A stretch of 64,000 nucleotides of DNA from Myxococcales bacterium (GTDB taxonomy: Bacteria > Myxococcota_A > Polyangia > Polyangiales > Polyangiaceae): assembly GCA_004193285.1 (NCBI GenBank), contig SECP01000051.1:1-64000 (forward strand), read 5' to 3'. How positions within the stretch are numbered: the first letter of the stretch is position 1; each line of letters begins with the position of its first letter. A program made the translations under genes and the position numbers. The notes under the pieces were generated by a model that was given only the letters and a program-made list of their open reading frames with translations, was not told the origin of the DNA and searched no databases. Shown here in pieces: positions 44,778 to 56,859 of this stretch.

Positions 44778-45293
44778 TCAGCGCTTGGAAGCGAGCTCTT
44801 GAAGGTCCGGCGAGGAAGGAGTCACGGTGCGCATGACCCCACTATGTGCGCTGGTAAAGCGGACGCGCACGTTGATTCGCTTGCCGCGAAGCTCGTCGCA
44901 GAGAGTTCCAGCCAAAGCGAACAGCTCGTGCCGCGATTGATTGAGATCGTCGCTGTCGCCGGCGAGCACCAGCTCCCGATCGTGCGCGCTCGCGGGAGAC
45001 ATTGCTTCCACCAAGGAGCGCGCAACTCGACGGCGGAGCTCCGCGCGCTTCTGCTCCGGATCGTGCGCTGCAACCAGCACGCCGATACGAACATGCGCCG
45101 CGTCGCTACGAGCGCGTGCTTCAGCCACACGACTTAGAACACGCGCCTGGAAAGACTGGGGGGACTCCGCCGAAGCTTGCGCGATGACAACCGAATTCGG
45201 GGCGAGCCGCTGGTACTCGGCGAGCCAGCCCGGCCAGGCCGCGCCCGCTTCCAAGACGACGATGGACATCGAATCGTCGCTGCTTTCCAGCAT
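44778..45293 (-). CDS. Hypothetical protein, distant paralogue of the 50411 gene
   Basis: A 171-residue cytoplasmic protein without signal peptide or recognised domain. It shares a spaced pattern with the product at 50411: ESPQSFQARVLSRV versus ESPAAFAERVASSL, then R-x-x-L/V-A-x-x-L-x-x-A-M, then S-x-x-R/L-x-x-L-x-x-L-x-x-x-L-x-D-E-x-R and a V-x-V-x-F strand. The order suggests an alpha/beta fold of about 150 residues. ATG 45293 or ATG 45269 may be used. Function unknown. Confidence 0.6.
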   Translation of the reverse strand: MLESSDDSMSIVVLEAGAAWPGWLAEYQRLAPNSVVIAQASAESPQSFQARVLSRVAEARARSDAAHVRIGVLVAAHDPEQKRAELRRRVARSLVEAMSPASAHDRELVLAGDSDDLNQSRHELFALAGTLCDELRGKRINVRVRFTSAHSGVMRTVTPSSPDLQELASKR

Positions 45294-45711
45294 GTTTTCC
45301 CTCTACCCGCCACGCAGCGGGTGCCTCGACACATGAACCCAATACCCGCAGGCTCACATCCGCATCGCGCTAAAAATTTGCGCGCCGCAGACAGGTTCCC
45401 AGGGTACCTGCATCTATCCGCCTTCAGCGCGAATTCGTCAAGCATCAATTGCGCGGTCGCGCTCGCCGCTCGCCGCTGGTCGCGTTCGTCGCGTTCGTCG
45501 CGCTTGGCTCGTCCGCCGCGCGCGCTCGCAGGGACTTGGCCTTGCTAGTGAAGGACGCGCAGAAGTTGAGCGGTGATCACTCGGCTACGTACAGCGCGCG
45601 GGGCCGCGCCTTTGGAGCGAGCTGGAAGGCGTGCTGCGCGCGCGGCTGGCGGTGAGGCGCGCTGGGCCTTTGGCCTCGGCCTTCCGCCTCCGACTCTGCA
45701 CTCATTTAAGC
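45294..45711. other. Intergenic region with no supported gene
   Basis: About 418 bp upstream of the 45293 gene and downstream of the kinase ending at 45712. Short frames exist but have no start signals or family pattern. A short direct repeat CGTTCGTCG x2-3 lies near 45480-45505. The first about 60 bp is the likely promoter of the minus-strand gene. Confidence 0.4.
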
Positions 45712-47139
45712 CTAGTAACCGAAATCTGGAGCGCCCGCGCCAGGCTTCGCGGTGGGGGCGGGCTTGGCACCCACCGCTGGCTTGGCCGGAGCGGCGGGCC
45801 TCGCGGCGACCGCCGGACGCGGGGCGGCAGCGGGTTTGCCTACCGGCGCCGGAACCGCGGCTGCGGAGGGAGCCGCGCTCGCGACGGGGGCCGCCGGCAC
45901 GGGCTCCGGAGCAACGGTTGCCTCCGGCTTTGGCTCGGGAGTGACCGCGGGAGAAATCGGCGCCGCGGCCGCGGGAGCGGGCTGCTGCGCGGACGCCGAA
46001 GTGGCCGCCGAAGGCTCTTTCTTTCCGATGACCGAATAGGCCGCGAAAGCGGCGCCGCCGGCCACCAGGAGAGCGACCGCGGCGAGGCCCGCGACCAGGC
46101 CCGCGCTGCTCTTCTTGGGCAGCGAAGGCGAGGTGTCCGGCTGGGAGCTCGCCCAGTTGGCGCTGGTGCCGGGCCCGATGTTCACCTGTGAGCCCATGGG
46201 CCCCCGGCCCGTCACCGCGCCGGCCGGCAGCAGGCCCGCCGCCGCCGGATCCGCGAGCGGAGGAACCGAGACCGAGGCGCCGCTGCGCACCCAGTTGTCC
46301 AGCGCCGCAATGAACTCCGTAGTCGTTTGAAACCGCTGCGTCAGGTCGCGCGTCATCGATTTCGCGATGATGCTGGAGAACGCCGGATCCAGGTCCGGCA
46401 CGATCGTCTCCGGCGGGGGAACGTCCGACAGCACGATCTTGAACATGAGCTGGTTGAACGTGCCGGCGTCGAACGGCACGCGACCCGTGACGGCCTCGTA
46501 CAAGATCACGCCCATGGAGTAGATGTCGCTCCGCTGGTCCGCCTCCGCGCTGCCGCTCGCCTGCTCCGGCGACATGTAATAGGGCGTGCCCATGACCGCG
46601 CCGGTGCGCGTCATCTTCATGCCGTCGCCCGCGAGCTGATTGAACTTCGAGATTCCGAAGTCGATGATCTTCACGTAGTCCGGCACGCCGGCCTTTTCGC
46701 GCAAGATGAAGATGTTGTCCGGCTTCAAGTCACGGTGAATGATGCCGGCCGCGTGGGCGGCGCCGAGCCCCTCCAGCACTTGGCGAATGATGGGCGCGGC
46801 CTCGCGCGGCATCAGCCGGCCGCGGCTCTTGATGCGCCCGGAGAGCGGCTCGCCCTCCAGGAACTCCATGATGATGAAGTGGTCGCCGTCCGCCAGCTGA
46901 CCGAGGTCGAGCACCTCCAGGATGTGATCGTTACCGATACGCCCCGCCGCCTGCGCCTCGCGTTCGAAGCGCTGCATCACCTCTTGATTGCCGGTGTAGG
47001 CGGCGTGGAGCACCTTGATCGCCACCTTGCGATTGATGCGCACGTTCTCGCCCATGTAGACGGCCCCCATGCCGCCCTCGCCAATCAGTTTGACGATTCG
47101 GTACTTCCCATCGATCAGCTGGCCGGGTTCTAAGGACAT
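45712..47139 (-). CDS. Ser/Thr protein kinase with single membrane helix and Pro/Ala tail
   Basis: A 475-residue protein. Kinase domain at about 12-280: IGEGGMGAVYMGENV, VAIKVLH, HRDLKPDNIF (H135, D137), DFGISKF, GTPYYMSPEQ and DIYSMGVILYEAVTG; complete and probably active. One membrane helix is at about 350-372 (LVAGLAAVALLVAGGAAFAAY). The extracytoplasmic end is about 100 residues of Ala/Pro/Lys low complexity with no sensor fold. Upstream on the same strand lie the MYXO-CTERM Cys-rich protein and a TPR/PEGA-like protein, 95 bp and more away. Confidence 0.92.
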   Translation of the reverse strand: MSLEPGQLIDGKYRIVKLIGEGGMGAVYMGENVRINRKVAIKVLHAAYTGNQEVMQRFEREAQAAGRIGNDHILEVLDLGQLADGDHFIIMEFLEGEPLSGRIKSRGRLMPREAAPIIRQVLEGLGAAHAAGIIHRDLKPDNIFILREKAGVPDYVKIIDFGISKFNQLAGDGMKMTRTGAVMGTPYYMSPEQASGSAEADQRSDIYSMGVILYEAVTGRVPFDAGTFNQLMFKIVLSDVPPPETIVPDLDPAFSSIIAKSMTRDLTQRFQTTTEFIAALDNWVRSGASVSVPPLADPAAAGLLPAGAVTGRGPMGSQVNIGPGTSANWASSQPDTSPSLPKKSSAGLVAGLAAVALLVAGGAAFAAYSVIGKKEPSAATSASAQQPAPAAAAPISPAVTPEPKPEATVAPEPVPAAPVASAAPSAAAVPAPVGKPAAAPRPAVAARPAAPAKPAVGAKPAPTAKPGAGAPDFGY

Positions 47140-47234
47140 GGGGGCTTCTCGCTAGTGGCTCGTCTCGAGGATACGTTCCTTCCGACGTAATCAGTGGTGG
47201 CTAGGGCGAAGATTTCTGAAGTTGCAGGGCAGCT

Positions 47235-49142
47235 TCAACGCGCACCGTGAGCGGTGGTCCCTCGAGCGCGACGGCGCGCCGCGAAGAGAGCCATCGCGCC
47301 AAGGCCGGCAACCCAGCCCAGGCCGGGCTGCGGCGAGGTAGGCACGCGGCACGAGCAGCCCCCAGGCTGGCGCTGGAACACGCGCGCCGGGTCGACGGCC
47401 TCGCCGGCCTCGTTGCCGTTACCGGTGCCGCCCTTGCCGCCGCTCGGGTTTGCGCCCTCGCCGCCGGTGCTCGGAGCGTTGCCGTCACCGCCTTCGCCGG
47501 TCGGGCTCCCGCCTTCAGCCGAAGAGCCCGAGGCTCCGTCGCCGCCTTGGCCGGCAGAGTCACCCCCGGCGCCGCCCTCACCCGTCGGGACGTCGCACTT
47601 ACCGGTGAGGCACCTGCCGGTGCCGCCCTCGCACTCCGTGTCATCCGGAGCGCGCGGGTCGTCGCAAGTGCCGGTCTTGGTGTTGCAGGTGCCGCCGAGG
47701 TGGCAATCGTCGATAGGCGTGCAGGTCATCTCCTTGCCCGCGCACTTGCCGCCCGCGCACTTGTCTTCGACCGTGCACAGGTCACCGTCGCTGCAAGCGA
47801 CGCCGTCGGCGTTCACGTGCTTGCAACCGGTAGCCGCATCGCAGCTGTCGGTCGTACAGGGGTTGCCGTCGTCACAGTTGACGAGGCTACCTTCCGTGCA
47901 CTTACCGGCTTGGCACTCACTGTTGATGTGGCAGCGGTCGAACACGCACGGGGTGCCGTTGGCTTCCGCGATCGGGCCGCACACGTTGGCCGCGCACGCA
48001 TCCGTCGTGCACGGGTTGTTGTCATTGCAGTCTTTACCGGCCACGAACGAGCACTTGCCAGCGACGCACTTGTCCCCGGTGGAGCAGGCGTTCCCGTCGT
48101 CGCACAGGGTGTTCTCGGCTACCGCCTTGTGCTGGCAGCCGAGCGTCTTGTCGCACGTGTCGGTCGTGCACGCCTCGTTGTCGTTGCAGTTCGGCTCGCC
48201 CGTACCGACGCACGCCCCGCCCGAGCACTTGTCCACGAGCGTGCACACGTTGCCATCGCTACAATTGGCGGTGTTATTGGTGTAGACGCATTGCCCGGTT
48301 CCGGGCGTGCAGGCGTCGTTGGTGCACGGGTTGCCATCGTTACAGACGACGGCGGGAGTCGTCTTGCAGACGGCGCCGTCGCACTTGGCGGTGCCGTTGC
48401 ACAAGTTGGTGTCGGTGTCGCAGCTCTTACCGGCCTCGACCGGCGGGTGCTCACAACCCTTCGGCCCGCAAATGTCGTCCGTGCACGGGTTGCCGTCGTC
48501 GCAATTTTCGCACTTGTCCGCGCCACCGGCGCCGCACAGCTTCACGTCCGTACCGGGCTGGCACACGCCGCCGTCGAAGCAGCCGGTGCAGCACGCGCCC
48601 TTCTGGCAAATACCGCTACCGTCGCTGCACGGTTTTCCGTCCGGAATCGGGTTCGCGTCGCACGCGAACTTCCCCGGCACGCACTCGGCCGCGACGCACT
48701 TGTCGGCAGAAACACAGCTCTCGCAGGCGCCGCCCCCAGAGCCGCACGCGGCTAGGCCGTCACCCGGTCGGCAGATGTAGCCTCCCAGCTTGGACCTTTG
48801 CACGCAGCCGGTGCAGCAGATGGGAGACTGCCCCTCCATGAGCGTGATGCAGAGGCCGCTGCCGCCGCCGATCGTGAGGCACGCCTCGCCGTCACGCTTC
48901 TGGGAAGAGAGGATGCAAGAGTTGAGGCTGCATTTGTAGGCGGTGCAGTTGTCGACGTTGCACGTCGTGTTGCCGCAGACGACCGCTTCCGAAGACTCGC
49001 CCGGTGCTTCTTCGGTCACGGTGGCGATGCTGCCATCGTCCGCCGCACACCCGGCCACGCTCAGCAGCGCGCCGAGCCCGGCGAGGAGCAAGCTGCTCGC
49101 GATCTTCAGGACGCCTCGTTGACTGCTTCGATTTTGTGCCAT
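47235..49142 (-). CDS. Large secreted Cys-rich repeat protein with MYXO-CTERM tail
   Basis: A 635-residue protein. Signal sequence with lipobox-like SVAGC at about 28-32. The body has about a dozen Cys modules of the type C-x-D-G-N-x-C-T-x-D-x-C (CDDGNPCTDDICG, CNDGNPCTNDAC, CDDGNPCTTDSCD) alternating with C-x-x-G-x-C units; such Asn/Asp loops can bind Ca2+. Then follows a Gly/Glu-rich spacer (about 530-590) with GEGG repeats, and the C-terminus GGCSCRVPTSPQPG, a hydrophobic stretch and ARRRARG. This is a textbook MYXO-CTERM layout. Probably sorted to the cell surface and processed at the Cys. Adhesion or matrix function is inferred. Confidence 0.85.
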   Translation of the reverse strand: MAQNRSSQRGVLKIASSLLLAGLGALLSVAGCAADDGSIATVTEEAPGESSEAVVCGNTTCNVDNCTAYKCSLNSCILSSQKRDGEACLTIGGGSGLCITLMEGQSPICCTGCVQRSKLGGYICRPGDGLAACGSGGGACESCVSADKCVAAECVPGKFACDANPIPDGKPCSDGSGICQKGACCTGCFDGGVCQPGTDVKLCGAGGADKCENCDDGNPCTDDICGPKGCEHPPVEAGKSCDTDTNLCNGTAKCDGAVCKTTPAVVCNDGNPCTNDACTPGTGQCVYTNNTANCSDGNVCTLVDKCSGGACVGTGEPNCNDNEACTTDTCDKTLGCQHKAVAENTLCDDGNACSTGDKCVAGKCSFVAGKDCNDNNPCTTDACAANVCGPIAEANGTPCVFDRCHINSECQAGKCTEGSLVNCDDGNPCTTDSCDAATGCKHVNADGVACSDGDLCTVEDKCAGGKCAGKEMTCTPIDDCHLGGTCNTKTGTCDDPRAPDDTECEGGTGRCLTGKCDVPTGEGGAGGDSAGQGGDGASGSSAEGGSPTGEGGDGNAPSTGGEGANPSGGKGGTGNGNEAGEAVDPARVFQRQPGGCSCRVPTSPQPGLGWVAGLGAMALFAARRRARGTTAHGAR

Positions 49143-49196
49143 CCGACCGTTACTCCTCTAAGCCTCGAAGGCGCTCGGCGGCCCTCGCTAAGAAAT

Positions 49197-50261
49197 TCAA
49201 AACGCGCCTCGCACGCCGACCGCGCCCGGCCCGACGTAGGGCGCCACGAACGCCGTCGAATCGCTCTTCTTGCTGCTGGATAGAACGAACAGGGTCACGC
49301 CCGCGGCCACGCCCAGGCCGCCCACGACGTAGCCAACGATACCCAGCGTCTGCGCGCTGCGCGCTTTGTCGTCCAAATCCGCCACCTTGATCGCGGCGGG
49401 GTCGTCTTTGTAACAGGGGCTGCCGCACTCGCCGGCGGCGGAGTCCGCATCCTTACGGTTGCTGGCAGACTTGAGGACGAACACGGTGCCGAGCGCAATG
49501 CCCACTGCGCCGACTCCGAACCCGACGTAGGAGCCAACGCGCAGGCCGTTGCCGCTCCCCGAATCACTCGGCGGGGCTCCGGATGGCGCCGAGAGCACGC
49601 CGCTGCTGTCCACCGGCGCGGGCGCAGCGCCCGCAGGCGGCAGCGTATCGTCCACCACCATCTTCACTGCGACGGCGGCGCTCCCGGCGTCTTTCAGCGA
49701 AACGGTGGCGGCGGCCGCTTGTTTGAAGCCGGTCGCAGTGGCGGTCACGGTGTGCTCGCCCGGATCCGTCGGTTGCGGCACCCCGAGCAGCACGACCGGG
49801 AACGGCTGTCCGTCGATGGTGACGGCTAGGTCCTTCGCTGCCTCGGCGCCCTCCACCGTCACCTTGAGGCGGCCGATGTGGGGCTCTACCTGCTTGCGCT
49901 CTTCGTCCGCCGCGCTTTGAGCGTCGCGGAAGGCTTGCGGCGTGTTGGGCGGCAGCTGCTCCTTGACGATCTTGAGGTACGCTTCGCGCGCCTTCACGTA
50001 CTGGCCCAGCTTGGTGTAGGCGCGGGCCATGAACAGCAGATGAGGCGGCGCGTGGACGAGCGACTCCGCCTTGCCGAACAGGTCCACCGCGTCCTTGAAG
50101 CGGCCCTCGCTGTAGGCCTGAGCTCCCTCCGTCGCCAGCGTGCGCGCACCCGCGCGTTGCTCGTCGCTCTGGGCGGCAGCGGGCCCTGATACGCCCAGCA
50201 GTGCCGCGCCGAGCGCAGCCGATACGACGAACGAACGCGTCCTAAGCAAAGTCCCTCTCAT
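49197..50261 (-). CDS. TPR/PEGA-like envelope protein
   Basis: A 354-residue protein from ATG 50261 (18 bases inside the longest frame). Signal peptide ends GPAAAQS. TPR-like helices at about 40-110 (TEGAQAYSEGRFKDAVDLF, HLLFMARAYTKLGQYVKA). A PEGA-like strand domain follows (VTIDGQPFPVVLLGVPQP, GEHTVTATATGFKQAA). Two hydrophobic segments (about 245-262 and 308-330) flank a loop with a CGSPC pair. Same general build as the product of the gene at 23357, including the Cys-pair loop between the helices. 54 bp upstream of the MYXO-CTERM gene, so probably co-transcribed. Confidence 0.8.
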   Translation of the reverse strand: MRGTLLRTRSFVVSAALGAALLGVSGPAAAQSDEQRAGARTLATEGAQAYSEGRFKDAVDLFGKAESLVHAPPHLLFMARAYTKLGQYVKAREAYLKIVKEQLPPNTPQAFRDAQSAADEERKQVEPHIGRLKVTVEGAEAAKDLAVTIDGQPFPVVLLGVPQPTDPGEHTVTATATGFKQAAAATVSLKDAGSAAVAVKMVVDDTLPPAGAAPAPVDSSGVLSAPSGAPPSDSGSGNGLRVGSYVGFGVGAVGIALGTVFVLKSASNRKDADSAAGECGSPCYKDDPAAIKVADLDDKARSAQTLGIVGYVVGGLGVAAGVTLFVLSSSKKSDSTAFVAPYVGPGAVGVRGAF

Positions 50262-50410
50262 GAAAACCTTATATACCAACGAGCCGCAAATTTCGCGCAG
50301 CGCAATTCACGGCGAGAAGCGCGGCCACTTGCGCACACTCCCATACGGCCGTTTCTTGGCCCATTTTACGGGGAGGAATATGGACGGGGTGTAGGTAAGA
50401 GGAAGCAACC

Positions 50411-50950
50411 ATGCGCAAGAAAACCAGCCCTCCGCGTGAATCACGAAAAACCGCGCCGGTTTCGGCTGCGAGCGCTCGGTCCGCTCAGGCGCTTGGTCTA
50501 GTAGTCGCGGTCGAGCTCGGGGCGGAGTTTCCGACGCTCCCGCTTTTGGAAGGCACGCCCCGGCGCGTCCTCACGCAGCTGGAGGGCGAAAGCCCGGCCG
50601 CGTTCGCAGAGCGCGTCGCAAGCTCGCTAGAAGGCGCTTTCGCCCGCGGGGTCGCGCTCGGCCAGCTCTCCGTCGCCTGCAACGAGCGCATCGATGACGC
50701 CGCCCAGGGCGCGCGGCGTACCCTCGCGACCGCCGCGCTGGGCGCGATGGCAAAGCAGCACACGGGCAAGGTCACGCTGTGCGCCACCGCGCGTAGCAGC
50801 GGTCGGCTGCGTCAAGCGCTGTCCACGCTTTCACGCGGCCTCTTCGACGAGTGGCGCACCGCAGGCTTGGAAGCCAGCGTCGACTTCGGCGCCGAAGCGC
50901 CGGCAGCGGCCGCTACCGGCGCGTTCGTCTTCACGGCGCGCGTCGCTTAG
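50411..50950 (+). CDS. Hypothetical protein, distant paralogue of the 44778 gene
   Basis: A 179-residue protein with a basic N-terminus (MRKKTSPPRESRK), no signal peptide and no named domain. Pattern similarity to the 44778 product is described there; here the corresponding parts are ESPAAFAERVASSLEGAF, RRTLATAALGAMAKQ and SGRLRQALSTLSRGLFDEWR. Divergent from the TPR/PEGA gene (150 bp between) and convergent with lpd (3 bp between stops). Function unknown. Confidence 0.6.
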   Translation: MRKKTSPPRESRKTAPVSAASARSAQALGLVVAVELGAEFPTLPLLEGTPRRVLTQLEGESPAAFAERVASSLEGAFARGVALGQLSVACNERIDDAAQGARRTLATAALGAMAKQHTGKVTLCATARSSGRLRQALSTLSRGLFDEWRTAGLEASVDFGAEAPAAAATGAFVFTARVA

Positions 50951-50953
50951 CGC

Positions 50954-52339
50954 TCAGATGTGAATCGCGCGGCGATCGACGGCCATCGCCGCCTCTTTCA
51001 TCGCTTCCGCGAGCGTCGGGTGCGCATGCGAAGAGCGCGCGATGTCCTCGGCGCTGGCGGAGAACTCGATCGCGACGGCCGCCTCCGCGATCAAGTCACC
51101 CGCGCGCGGACCGATGACGTGAACGCCGAGGATTCGATCCGTCTGCGCGTGGGCCAGGATTTTTACGCGCCCCTCCGTCTCGCCCAGCGCGCGGGCGCGG
51201 CCGTTGGCGGCGAACGGGAACGTGCCCTTCTTGAACGGCACGTTGGAGGCGTTGAGCTCTTCTTCCGTCTTACCGACCGAGGCAATCTCCGGGTGGGTGT
51301 AGACGATGCCGGGGATGGCGTCGTAGTTCACGTGGCCGAAGCCGGTCACGATGCCTTCGACGCAGGCCACGCCCTCTTCTTCGGCCTTGTGGGCCAGCAT
51401 GGGGCCGCGCACGACGTCCCCAATCGCGTAGAAGCCGGGCACGTAAGTACGGAACTGATCGTCGATTGGGATGCGGCCACGCGGATCCAGCTCGATGCCG
51501 ACGGAGGCGAGCCCGAGGTGATCCGTGTTCGGGGTGCGGCCCACCGCGACGAGCAGACGATCGCAGCGCACGCTCTCCTGGCCCTCGATGCCGACCACGA
51601 CCTCGTCTCCTTCCCGCTTGGCGGAGGTGACGCGCGCGCCGAGCTTGAACTCGATGCCTTGTTTTTCGAAGATGCGCTCCGCCTCGCGCGCCATCTCCGC
51701 GTCCATGCCGGGCAAGATGCGCTCCAGGTACTCCAGCACCGTGACTTTGGCACCCAAGCGCCGCCACACGGAGCCGAGCTCCAAGCCGATGTACCCGGCG
51801 CCGATCACCACCAAGTGCTTGGGGACCTCCGGGTAGCTGAGCGCCTCGGTGCTACCGCCGATGCGGTCCCCATCCAGCTCCACGCCGCGGAGCTGGGCAA
51901 CCTTGCTGCCGGTGGCGATGAGCACGTGCTTGGCTTCGATCTCGCCTGCGTCCGGGCCCGTCACCACCACCCGGCCGGGGCCGACGATTCTGCCGTGGCC
52001 GTGGTAGCGCGTGACCTTGTTCTTCTTGAAGAGCCCGGCCACGCCCTGGGTGAGTCCGCTGACGATGCCGTCTTTGCGCTTGAGCATGCGCTCGAGATCC
52101 AGCTCGACCCCGCTCACCTTCACGCCGTAGTCGCCGAGGGCGTGGCTCGCTTCGCGGTACCGCTCGCTCGACTCGAGCAGGGCCTTGCTCGGGATGCAGC
52201 CCACGCGGAGGCACGTGCCGCCCAGGGCCGCCTCCGCGTCGATACAGGCCGTATTGAGGCCGAGCTGTGCGGCACGAATTGCCGCCACATAGCCGCCCGG
52301 ACCCGCGCCAATGACGAGCAAATCGTGCTGGTTTGCCAA
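50954..52339 (-). CDS. lpdA: Dihydrolipoyl dehydrogenase (E3)
   Basis: A 461-residue flavoprotein that reoxidises dihydrolipoyl groups with NAD+. FAD motif VIGAGPGGYVAAIRAAQLG, redox disulfide GGTCLRVGCIPSK, NAD motif VVIGAGYIGLELGSVWRRLG, second FAD block FYAIGDVVRGPMLAHKAEEE and catalytic base HAHPTLAEA with the His-Glu pair. Directly after sucB with a single base between, so it is the E3 dedicated at least to the 2-oxoglutarate complex. Confidence 0.96.
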   Translation of the reverse strand: MANQHDLLVIGAGPGGYVAAIRAAQLGLNTACIDAEAALGGTCLRVGCIPSKALLESSERYREASHALGDYGVKVSGVELDLERMLKRKDGIVSGLTQGVAGLFKKNKVTRYHGHGRIVGPGRVVVTGPDAGEIEAKHVLIATGSKVAQLRGVELDGDRIGGSTEALSYPEVPKHLVVIGAGYIGLELGSVWRRLGAKVTVLEYLERILPGMDAEMAREAERIFEKQGIEFKLGARVTSAKREGDEVVVGIEGQESVRCDRLLVAVGRTPNTDHLGLASVGIELDPRGRIPIDDQFRTYVPGFYAIGDVVRGPMLAHKAEEEGVACVEGIVTGFGHVNYDAIPGIVYTHPEIASVGKTEEELNASNVPFKKGTFPFAANGRARALGETEGRVKILAHAQTDRILGVHVIGPRAGDLIAEAAVAIEFSASAEDIARSSHAHPTLAEAMKEAAMAVDRRAIHI

Positions 52340-52340
52340 T

Positions 52341-53579
52341 TTAGACCTCGATCAGCATACGGGCCGGCGCCTCGACGCACTGTTTGATGCGCTTGAGGAA
52401 GGTCACCGCTTCGCGGCCATCCACCAGGCGGTGATCGTAGGTCAGCGCGATGTACATCATCGGCCGAATCACGACCTGACCGTTGAGCGCGACCGGACGG
52501 TCCTGAATCGCATGCAGCCCCAAGATGCCGCTCTGCGGCGGGTTCACGATCGGCGTGGAAAGCAGCGAGCCGTAGATGCCACCATTCGAGATGGTGAACG
52601 TGCCGCCCATCAGCTCGGAGAGCTCGAGCTTGTTGTCCTTCGCGCGCTTGCCGAAGTCCGCGATGGTCTGCTCCACCTCGGCGAAGCTCAAGCGGTCTGC
52701 GCTACGAATGACCGGCACCGCCAAGCCCTTGCCGCCGCCGACGGCGACGCCGATGTCGTAGAAGTTTTTGTAAACGATGTCCGTTCCGCGGATCTCACCG
52801 TTGACGGCCGGGATGAGCTTGAGCGCGTCGATCGCGGCCTTGACGAAGATCGACATGAAGCCGAGCTTGATGCCGTACTTCTCCTGGAAGCTCTCCTGGT
52901 ACTCCTTGCGGAGCGCCATCGCGTTCGTCATGTCGACCTCGTTGAAGGTCGTGAGCAGCGCCGCCGTCTGTTGAGACTGCACGAGACGCTCGGCAATCTT
53001 CTTGCGGAACGGGCTCATCGGCACGACCTCTTCGTGCTTGTCGCCCGCCGCCGGAGCCTTCGCCTCCGTGCGCGCCGGACCACGCATCACGTCTTCCTTC
53101 AAGACGCGGCCGCCGGGCCCTGTCGGCTCTACCTCGTCCGCCTGCATTCCGCGCTCCTTCAGGGCGCGACGTGCCGAGGGCATCACGCGAGCGAAGCCCT
53201 GGGGCGGGATTGTCTCTCGCGCGGGCTGCTGCGCGGCCGGAGCCGCGGGGGCCGGAGCCGCAGGAGGCGCGGCTGACGGAGCCGGAGCCGCAGGCGGCGG
53301 CACGGAGGGCGTGTTGTTCGCCTTCGGTGCGGCCGCGACCGCGCCCTCTTCCATGTAACCGATCACGTCGCCCACCGCCGCGACGGCGCCCTTCTTCAAC
53401 TTGATCTGGGTGATGGTGCCGTTCGTGGGCGCGGGCAGGTCCACCGTGACCTTGTCCGTCTCGATCTTGACGACTACCTCGTCGCGCGAAACGGCGTCCC
53501 CTTCAGACTTCAACCAATCGCCGATCTGGACTTCCGTGATCGACTCGCCGACGGGCGGCACTTTCAGCTCGATGGGCAT
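52341..53579 (-). CDS. sucB: 2-oxoglutarate dehydrogenase E2, dihydrolipoyl succinyltransferase
   Basis: A 412-residue core of the 2-oxoglutarate complex. One lipoyl domain (1-75) with the lipoylated Lys in VKIETDKVTVDL. A Pro/Ala linker, a peripheral subunit-binding domain (FARVMPSARRALKERGMQ, GPGGRVLKEDV) and the catalytic domain follow. The catalytic domain has the E2o-type blocks FNEVDMTNAMALRKEYQESF and KLGFMSIFVKAA, and the active site ALTYDHRLVDGREAVTFL (His and Asp). The length and lysine-flanking residues fit succinyl rather than acetyl transfer. Middle gene of sucA-sucB-lpd. Confidence 0.95.
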   Translation of the reverse strand: MPIELKVPPVGESITEVQIGDWLKSEGDAVSRDEVVVKIETDKVTVDLPAPTNGTITQIKLKKGAVAAVGDVIGYMEEGAVAAAPKANNTPSVPPPAAPAPSAAPPAAPAPAAPAAQQPARETIPPQGFARVMPSARRALKERGMQADEVEPTGPGGRVLKEDVMRGPARTEAKAPAAGDKHEEVVPMSPFRKKIAERLVQSQQTAALLTTFNEVDMTNAMALRKEYQESFQEKYGIKLGFMSIFVKAAIDALKLIPAVNGEIRGTDIVYKNFYDIGVAVGGGKGLAVPVIRSADRLSFAEVEQTIADFGKRAKDNKLELSELMGGTFTISNGGIYGSLLSTPIVNPPQSGILGLHAIQDRPVALNGQVVIRPMMYIALTYDHRLVDGREAVTFLKRIKQCVEAPARMLIEV

Positions 53580-53997
53580 CTTGCAGATGATTCCTTGATG
53601 AAATTAGCGGCGCTACTCTCCGCCTGCGCCCCCGTTTCGTCAACCGACAAACCCCGCGAAAAACTGGCTCGATAAGCAGCACAGACGCCCGCTCTTTCGG
53701 CCTCTTTCGTCCTGTCTCCAACCCGTGACGAGGGGCTGCCAAGCCGCAGCCCAGCTCGCAGAAGCTCCCGTGTCGTCCCCCGGCACCCCTTCCCCACCTC
53801 CTCGCGCGTTACTTCACGCCCCCATCGCTCGCACCAACGACTCGAAGACCTGCGACTTCACCGAGAGGTCAGGACCCGAGGAGGCGAGATTTTGGTCGCG
53901 CTGCCGCGCAGGGATTTTGCGACGTGACGCCCGACCCCGCGAGCATTCGATGTTTCCGCCCGACTCCGTGGGGGAGTCGGGGGAGACGGGCGAGCGC
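53580..53997. other. 418-bp sucA-sucB intergenic region
   Basis: Unusually long for this operon. No open frame is convincing. It contains a relic of the 371-bp repeat family (separate entry) and, toward sucB, an ordinary leader. A promoter for sucB-lpd could lie here, but no clear hexamers were seen. Confidence 0.4.
53726..53770. repeat. Dispersed, decayed copy of the 371-bp array submotif
   Basis: GAGGGGCTGCCAAGCCGCAG followed by CTCGCAGAAGCTCCCG matches the array submotif GAGGGGCTGCACAACCGCAG ... TTGCAGAAGCTGACGG in most positions with a small indel. It is about 49 kb from the array. Neighbouring bases (CACCAACGACTCGAAG) may be more weakly related. Confidence 0.6.
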
Positions 53998-56859
<2,862 letters not shown>

